Source: Bacteroidia bacterium | Lineage (GTDB): Bacteria; Bacteroidota; Bacteroidia; Flavobacteriales_D; Sanyastnellaceae | NCBI GenBank assembly: GCA_030427925.1 | Contig: JAUICJ010000002.1 | Span: 1 to 64,000 of the forward strand | Reading direction: 5' to 3' | Length of the DNA stretch: 64,000 bases | Made by a program: the position numbers and the translations under genes | The notes under the pieces: model-generated | Database searches by the model: none | Told to the model about the DNA's origin: nothing | Seen by the model: only the letters and a program-made list of their open reading frames with translations | In this document: piece after piece, positions 59,930-64,000 of the stretch | Numbering within the stretch: position 1 is the stretch's first letter | Layout of the letters: every line of letters begins with the position of its first letter

Positions 59930-60885
59930 GGCGTCCACGTTTTTTTCAAGAGCACGTATACGATGACGGGACCGGCCAAGATGGACAGGACGGCGTTGAG
60001 CGGCCAACTGCCGCCGGATAGGCGAACCAGGCCATCGGCGAGGAGGGCCAAAGTGGCTCCAGCCGCCACCACGTTGGGCAGGAGGGCGCGGTGGGTGCGG
60101 CCGCGTTGGGCCATTCGAACGAGGTGCGGCGTGGCCACGCCCACGAATGCAATGGGGCCGCACGCCGCCGTCACGACCGAGGCGATCGCGCCCGTGACGA
60201 GGACCACTCCCGTCCGGATCGCTCCTTCGGAAACGCCCATGCTCGAAGCGGTTAGGGGACCGAGGGTCCAAGCGTCCAGGGATTTGGCCCGAAACCACGC
60301 CCAGCCCACGCCCAGCAACGTGGCCAGCACGACGCCGAAGGTCCACATCCCTTGAGCCCGACTGAACGACCCCATGCCCCAGAAAACGAACGCCTGCAGG
60401 GCTTCCTTCGACGCCTCCACTTGGAGCACGTTCACCAAGGCCCCCACCACGTAGCCGAGCATCATCCCGAAAACGAGCAGGGTAACGGGACTTTGAAACC
60501 GGCGGCTCACCATCCACAACACGGCGAGCACCACCCCGCTGCCGATGAGGGCGCCGAACAACGCGAACGAAGCCGATCCGCCGAGAATGGCCACCGCAAC
60601 CCCGAGCGTGGCGCCCGACGAGATGCCCAAAACCGACGGCCCCGCGAGCGGGTTGTGAAACCACGTTTGCAGGAGCAATCCCGAGACCGCCAATCCCGCC
60701 CCGGCAGCCGAAGCCAACACCACCCGCAAGGCACGGAGTTCCCATAAAATGGTCCGCCCCATCGCTGCGGACTCGCCCGAACCGGACCACGCCTGTTCCC
60801 AAACAGAAGCAACGGAGCCGAAGCGCACATGCAGGAAGGCCAACACCCCCCACCCCATCAACCAAGCCCACCGAGCGCGGTTCAT
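59926..60885 (-). CDS. FecCD-family ABC importer permease
   Basis: A 319-residue permease with about nine to ten helices and family strings RALRVVLASAAGAGLAVSG (~50-68), QTWFHNPLAGPSVLGISSGA (~72-91), LTASSMGVSE and GPIAFVGVATPHLVRM (~243-258). These match BtuC/FhuB-type transporters for metal chelates or cobalamin. ATG 60885 overlaps the binding-protein stop (ATGA). Confidence 0.94.
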   Translation of the reverse strand: MNRARWAWLMGWGVLAFLHVRFGSVASVWEQAWSGSGESAAMGRTILWELRALRVVLASAAGAGLAVSGLLLQTWFHNPLAGPSVLGISSGATLGVAVAILGGSASFALFGALIGSGVVLAVLWMVSRRFQSPVTLLVFGMMLGYVVGALVNVLQVEASKEALQAFVFWGMGSFSRAQGMWTFGVVLATLLGVGWAWFRAKSLDAWTLGPLTASSMGVSEGAIRTGVVLVTGAIASVVTAACGPIAFVGVATPHLVRMAQRGRTHRALLPNVVAAGATLALLADGLVRLSGGSWPLNAVLSILAGPVIVYVLLKKTWTP

Positions 60886-61949
60886 GGGACCTCGATCCAT
60901 TCAAAACAGCCTGCTCCTCCCCCTTGGCCGTGAAACAAATCAATCAAGTCGGCCAGCAAAACATCCGGTGCAGCGACCAACGCACCGAAGTAATCGCAGG
61001 TGCGCGTGTTGGCGGCAAAAATGGCTCCCGAATGGGGTTGCAGTTCCGCGTAAACGGGATGGGTGGCCGCGATTTCGTCCCATGTGATGGAATCCGCGTC
61101 GTGCCAAACCAACCCCCACGTATCCACTTGGTTGTTCAAGGCCATGAGCTCCTCGAAATCCACGGGAATGCTGCCCGGAGTTTCGGTCGAAGCAAAGGCA
61201 TAGTGAATGCCCGCGTCCGCTAGAAATTGAGCGATGAAGCTGCGACCAGACGGCGCCCAAAAGGCGTCCCCATCGATGCTTCCCGTGAACACTTCGAACC
61301 ACTCGGATTCGTGTACGGAGGCCGCATCGCGCAAGGCCAAGTAGCGCGACTCGACGGCCGCGAAAGCGGAATCCGCGGCTGCGGTTTGGCCCACCAACCA
61401 ACCGAAGGCCCGCATCCACTCCGCCCGGCCCAAGGGATGGCCTTCCAAGTATTCCGTCACCGGCAACACCGGGACTTCAGCCGGCAGGCTCACCCCCTCG
61501 AACGGATTGTGAAACGGAAACGTGGTCACCGCAGCAGGGGAATTCCAGAGCAACTGCTCGAGCGCATCGCCGGCATCTTCTCCAAAGTCGCGCGCCCGCC
61601 CATCCGCAAGCCGGGCCAGCGCCTCCTCCGATTGCAGGTACTGGCACCCGGATCCTCCTGCCCAGTGCGACAACCCGCCGAACGCCTCCATCAACGCCAC
61701 GTGCGTGGTGCTCCACGTCGCGATGCCCTGCCCTGGGCCCAGCGCCCTCGCTCCCGACTTCGGCGACTCGCGCACCACGCGGACCTCCGGGTCGCCATGG
61801 AGCACGAGGACCCGACCGCCCTCTTCCCAATGAAAGCGCGTCGCCCAACGCGGCTGAATGGCTGCCGCCTCAGCGCGTTCAGCATCCGGCGACGGCGCGC
61901 AACCGATCCCCGCTGCAAACACGACGAACAAAGACCATTTCCAGGACAT
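60882..61949 (-). CDS. ABC importer substrate-binding lipoprotein, FepB/BtuF class
   Basis: A 355-residue lipoprotein; lipobox GIGC, Cys17. The fold has VALMEAFGGLSHWAGG (~84-99) and a long linking helix, as in cluster A-II binding proteins for cobalamin, heme or siderophores; the ligand is not decidable. Local Trp and Cys content is high (GSGCQYL, ANTRTCDYF, GGGAGCFEW). First of three genes, each coupled to the next by ATGA. The start is 35 bp from the divergent carboxylase start. Confidence 0.88.
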   Translation of the reverse strand: MSWKWSLFVVFAAGIGCAPSPDAERAEAAAIQPRWATRFHWEEGGRVLVLHGDPEVRVVRESPKSGARALGPGQGIATWSTTHVALMEAFGGLSHWAGGSGCQYLQSEEALARLADGRARDFGEDAGDALEQLLWNSPAAVTTFPFHNPFEGVSLPAEVPVLPVTEYLEGHPLGRAEWMRAFGWLVGQTAAADSAFAAVESRYLALRDAASVHESEWFEVFTGSIDGDAFWAPSGRSFIAQFLADAGIHYAFASTETPGSIPVDFEELMALNNQVDTWGLVWHDADSITWDEIAATHPVYAELQPHSGAIFAANTRTCDYFGALVAAPDVLLADLIDLFHGQGGGAGCFEWIEVP

Positions 61950-61983
61950 GCCGCAAAGGTAGGCTGTCCGCTATCTTTGAAGC
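61950..61983. promoter_or_regulatory. Divergent leaderless promoters in a 34-bp gap
   Basis: Minus strand: TACCTTTG (complement of 61954-61961) ends 4 nt before ATG 61949. Plus strand: TATCTTTG (61972-61979) ends 4 nt before ATG 61984. Both match TAnnTTTG perfectly. The -33 regions would lie inside the opposite gene; clear TTG elements were not seen. Confidence 0.7.
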
Positions 61984-63627
61984 ATGGCAGAGGAAATGAC
62001 CCCTGAATTGGAAGCGAACCGGAACGACGACGCGATGCGGATGTTGCTCTCGGACTTGCGCCGGCTCGAAGCGAAAGTGGCCCTGGGAGGCGGCCAAAAA
62101 CGGCTGGACAAGCAGCACGAACTGGGAAAAATGACCGCACGCGAGCGCCTCGCAGCCCTGTTCGATGCGGGCGATGAGGCGCTGGAAATCGGGGCCTTGG
62201 CGGGTGAAGGCCTGTACGAGGCGGAAGGCGGCTGCCCTTCGGGCGGGGTGGTGGTCCAAATCGGCCGCGTCCATGGACGCCTGGTCATTGCCGTTGCCAA
62301 CGACGCGACGGTCAAAGCCGGTGCGTGGTTCCCCATCACGGGCAAGAAAAACCTGCGGGCTCAGGAAATCGCGATGGAAAACCGGCTGCCCATCGTCTAC
62401 CTCGTGGACAGCGCAGGCGTTTACCTGCCCATGCAGGACGAAATCTTCCCCGACAAAGAACACTTCGGCCGGATGTTCCGCAACAACGCCGTGATGAGCA
62501 GCCGCGGCATTCCCCAAATCGCAGCGGTGATGGGATCGTGCGTGGCCGGCGGCGCCTACTTGCCCATCATGAGCGACGAGAGCCTCATCGTCGAGGGGAC
62601 GGGATCGATTTTCTTGGCGGGCAGTTATTTGGTCCGAGCAGCCATCGGAGAAGACATTGACAACGAAACGCTTGGCGGAGCGGACACCCACTCCTCCATC
62701 AGCGGAGTGACGGACTACAAGTGCGCAAACGACGCCGAAGCGTTGAAGAAAATTCGCGAACTCGTTCGGCACATGAAAGCGCCGAGCCCCCTTGCCGGCT
62801 TCCACCGGGAAACACCGGAATCGCCGAGCGGACGGAACATCCGAAGCATCCTGCCTCCCGATCGCGCCCAACCGTATGAAGGGCGCGATTTGATTGAATC
62901 GCTCGTCGATGCGGGTTCGTTCTTGGAGTACAAGAAGGAATACGGACGGACGCTGCTCACGGGCTATGCGCGCATCGATGGGTGGAGCGTGGGCATTGTG
63001 GCGAACCAGCGGAACATGGTGAAGTCGAAAAAGGAGGGGCTGCAGTTTGGCGGCGTCATCTATTCGGACAGCGCGGACAAGGCGGCTCGTTTCATCATGA
63101 ATTGCAACCAAAAAGGAGTTCCGCTCGTGTTCCTGCAAGACGTCACCGGATTTATGGTCGGCTCGCGATCCGAACACGGCGGCATCATCAAGGACGGTGC
63201 GAAACTGGTGAACGCGGTGGCGAATTCGGTCGTTCCGAAGTTCACCGTCATCGTCGGCAACAGCTACGGGGCAGGGAATTACGCCATGTGCGGCAAGGCG
63301 TACGACCCGCGGCTCATCGTCGCTTGGCCGACCGCCCGGCTGGCCGTGATGGGCGGGGCTCAAGCCGCAAAAGTCCTGCAACAAATCGAAATGAGCCAGT
63401 TGAAAAAGAAGGGCGAAACCATCGACGAGCAGGTCGCAAAGGCCGTCTTCGATCGGATTTCGGCGCAATATGAGGAAGCGACCCAACCGGTTTATGCAGC
63501 AGCGCGGTTGTGGGTAGACGCGATCATCGACCCCCAGGCCACGCGCCATTGGATTTCACGGGGCATCGAAGCGGCCAATGCCGCACCGGCCGAACGCCCC
63601 TTCAACCCGGGCGTCATCCAAACCTGA
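61984..63627 (+). CDS. Biotin-dependent acyl-CoA carboxylase, carboxyltransferase (beta) subunit
   Basis: Transfers carboxyl from biotin to an acyl-CoA. The 547-residue protein has both crotonase-like halves: KMTARERLAALFDAG (~50-64), DSAGVYLPMQDEIFPDKEHF (~140-159) and GSCVAGGAYLPIMSDE (~182-197) in the first, QDVTGFMVGS (~386-395), GNSYGAGNYAMCGKAYDPR (~421-439) and WPTARLAVMGGAQAA (~443-457) in the second. Best similarity by eye is to methylcrotonyl- and related geranyl-type carboxylases; propionyl-CoA is less likely. No biotin carboxylase alpha subunit lies in the window. Leaderless promoter. Confidence 0.92.
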   Translation: MAEEMTPELEANRNDDAMRMLLSDLRRLEAKVALGGGQKRLDKQHELGKMTARERLAALFDAGDEALEIGALAGEGLYEAEGGCPSGGVVVQIGRVHGRLVIAVANDATVKAGAWFPITGKKNLRAQEIAMENRLPIVYLVDSAGVYLPMQDEIFPDKEHFGRMFRNNAVMSSRGIPQIAAVMGSCVAGGAYLPIMSDESLIVEGTGSIFLAGSYLVRAAIGEDIDNETLGGADTHSSISGVTDYKCANDAEALKKIRELVRHMKAPSPLAGFHRETPESPSGRNIRSILPPDRAQPYEGRDLIESLVDAGSFLEYKKEYGRTLLTGYARIDGWSVGIVANQRNMVKSKKEGLQFGGVIYSDSADKAARFIMNCNQKGVPLVFLQDVTGFMVGSRSEHGGIIKDGAKLVNAVANSVVPKFTVIVGNSYGAGNYAMCGKAYDPRLIVAWPTARLAVMGGAQAAKVLQQIEMSQLKKKGETIDEQVAKAVFDRISAQYEEATQPVYAAARLWVDAIIDPQATRHWISRGIEAANAAPAERPFNPGVIQT

Positions 63628-63630
63628 TCG

Positions 63631-64000
63631 TCACTGGGTCCGCTCGAGGCGGTGGAGGTTGTCGAGCAAGGGGTGGAGCAGGACGTGAACGTCACTCAGG
63701 TTTTGGTCTTCTAACCCTCCGCGCACCATCAAAATTGACTCCAGCAAATCGCCCTCGCCATTCAGGGCCTCGAGCTGCTCGACCCACGTCAAGGCCTCCA
63801 TGGCGCTGCGGAAATCACCGCGCACTGCGCACCGCACCACCGCCGGAAGCAGGTCTTCCGAATGGAACCCGCAGTTCCACAGGAAGCCGATGATGTCCGC
63901 GCTGATGGCCTCGAACTCCGGGTCGTCCAGCGCATCGCCGAAGATGTCCTCAGCCGCCGACACCTTCAGCGACCCGAGCACGCCCGAAGCCGCCGCCTTG
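63631..64000 (-). CDS. Hypothetical protein, C-terminal part (start outside the window)
   Basis: The frame is open from the right edge to a stop at 63631, giving at least 123 residues. Composition is acidic and helical (FEAISADIIGFLWNCGFHSEDL, then RSAMEALTWVEQLEALNG), like helical-repeat proteins of Bacteroidota that lie beside acyl-CoA carboxylases. No motif recognised. It converges on the carboxylase gene with a 3-bp gap. Confidence 0.65.
   Translation of the reverse strand, partial: KAAASGVLGSLKVSAAEDIFGDALDDPEFEAISADIIGFLWNCGFHSEDLLPAVVRCAVRGDFRSAMEALTWVEQLEALNGEGDLLESILMVRGGLEDQNLSDVHVLLHPLLDNLHRLERTQ

Noticed and set aside
59930-60943. N-terminal extension of the ABC ATPase frame through the permease gene
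   Set aside because: Out-of-frame reading of the FecCD gene; the ATPase starts at 59929 with an ATGA overlap.

Overview
The window is a chromosomal segment of a Bacteroidota bacterium, most likely a high-GC (about 60 percent by eye) member of the Flavobacteriales. The clues are type IX secretion (T9SS) sorting domains of both the A and B classes, a PorP/SprF outer-membrane protein beside an SprB-repeat adhesin, an S46 dipeptidyl-peptidase, a RluA-family TruC, an IcmF fusion, and the Bacteroidota -7 promoter box (TAnnTTTG) in front of many genes. No rRNA, tRNA, phage, insertion sequence or CRISPR array was seen. Genes are densely packed, with many ATGA/TGATG start-stop overlaps.

Layout. 1-6.2 kb: the 3' part of a uvrA-type gene, then a secreted protein, PorP/SprF and a large SprB-repeat T9SS adhesin on the minus strand. 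6.3-12.5 kb (plus): truC, a DUF3089 hydrolase, the B12-dependent isobutyryl-CoA mutase fusion icmF, and an EamA exporter. 12.4-19.9 kb (minus): a tight gene train read as secreted lysyl oxidase, secreted CotH-type kinase, sulfotransferase, class IV aminotransferase and small membrane protein. This is the most unusual part of the window. 20-31.8 kb: a 36-residue membrane protein, dipeptidyl-peptidase 11, threonine aldolase, a T9SS protein, yaaA-FKBP, a secreted M43-type protease homologue whose HExxH glutamate is replaced by Gln, a DUF819 permease, and a propeller/membrane protein.

32-41.7 kb (minus): ribA, then an alpha-glucan module (GH13 lipoprotein, secreted protein with four starch-binding-like modules, SLC45-like sugar transporter), then a 1107-residue secreted repeat protein. 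41.8-50.8 kb: pgi-fba, alkB with a lipoprotein and def, ribBA (GTP cyclohydrolase half degenerate), rpmE2, a 360-bp gap with a possible small RNA, a secreted protein with a SPOR-like end, and xerD. 50.8-64 kb: a TonB receptor head-to-head with an esterase, tlpA-type thioredoxin, FISUMP protein-gluQRS-ettA, a metallophosphoesterase, a type-III ABC importer, an acyl-CoA carboxylase beta subunit, and a partial gene at the right edge.

How parts fit together. A standalone RibA probably supplies the GTP cyclohydrolase II activity that RibBA seems to have lost. IcmF and the carboxylase point to branched-chain and odd-chain acyl-CoA metabolism; the ABC importer could carry cobalamin or another metal chelate, but the sequence does not decide this. 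Several -7 boxes end 3-5 nt before an ATG, which suggests leaderless mRNAs. Two intrinsic terminators appear to be merged with the promoter of the next gene.
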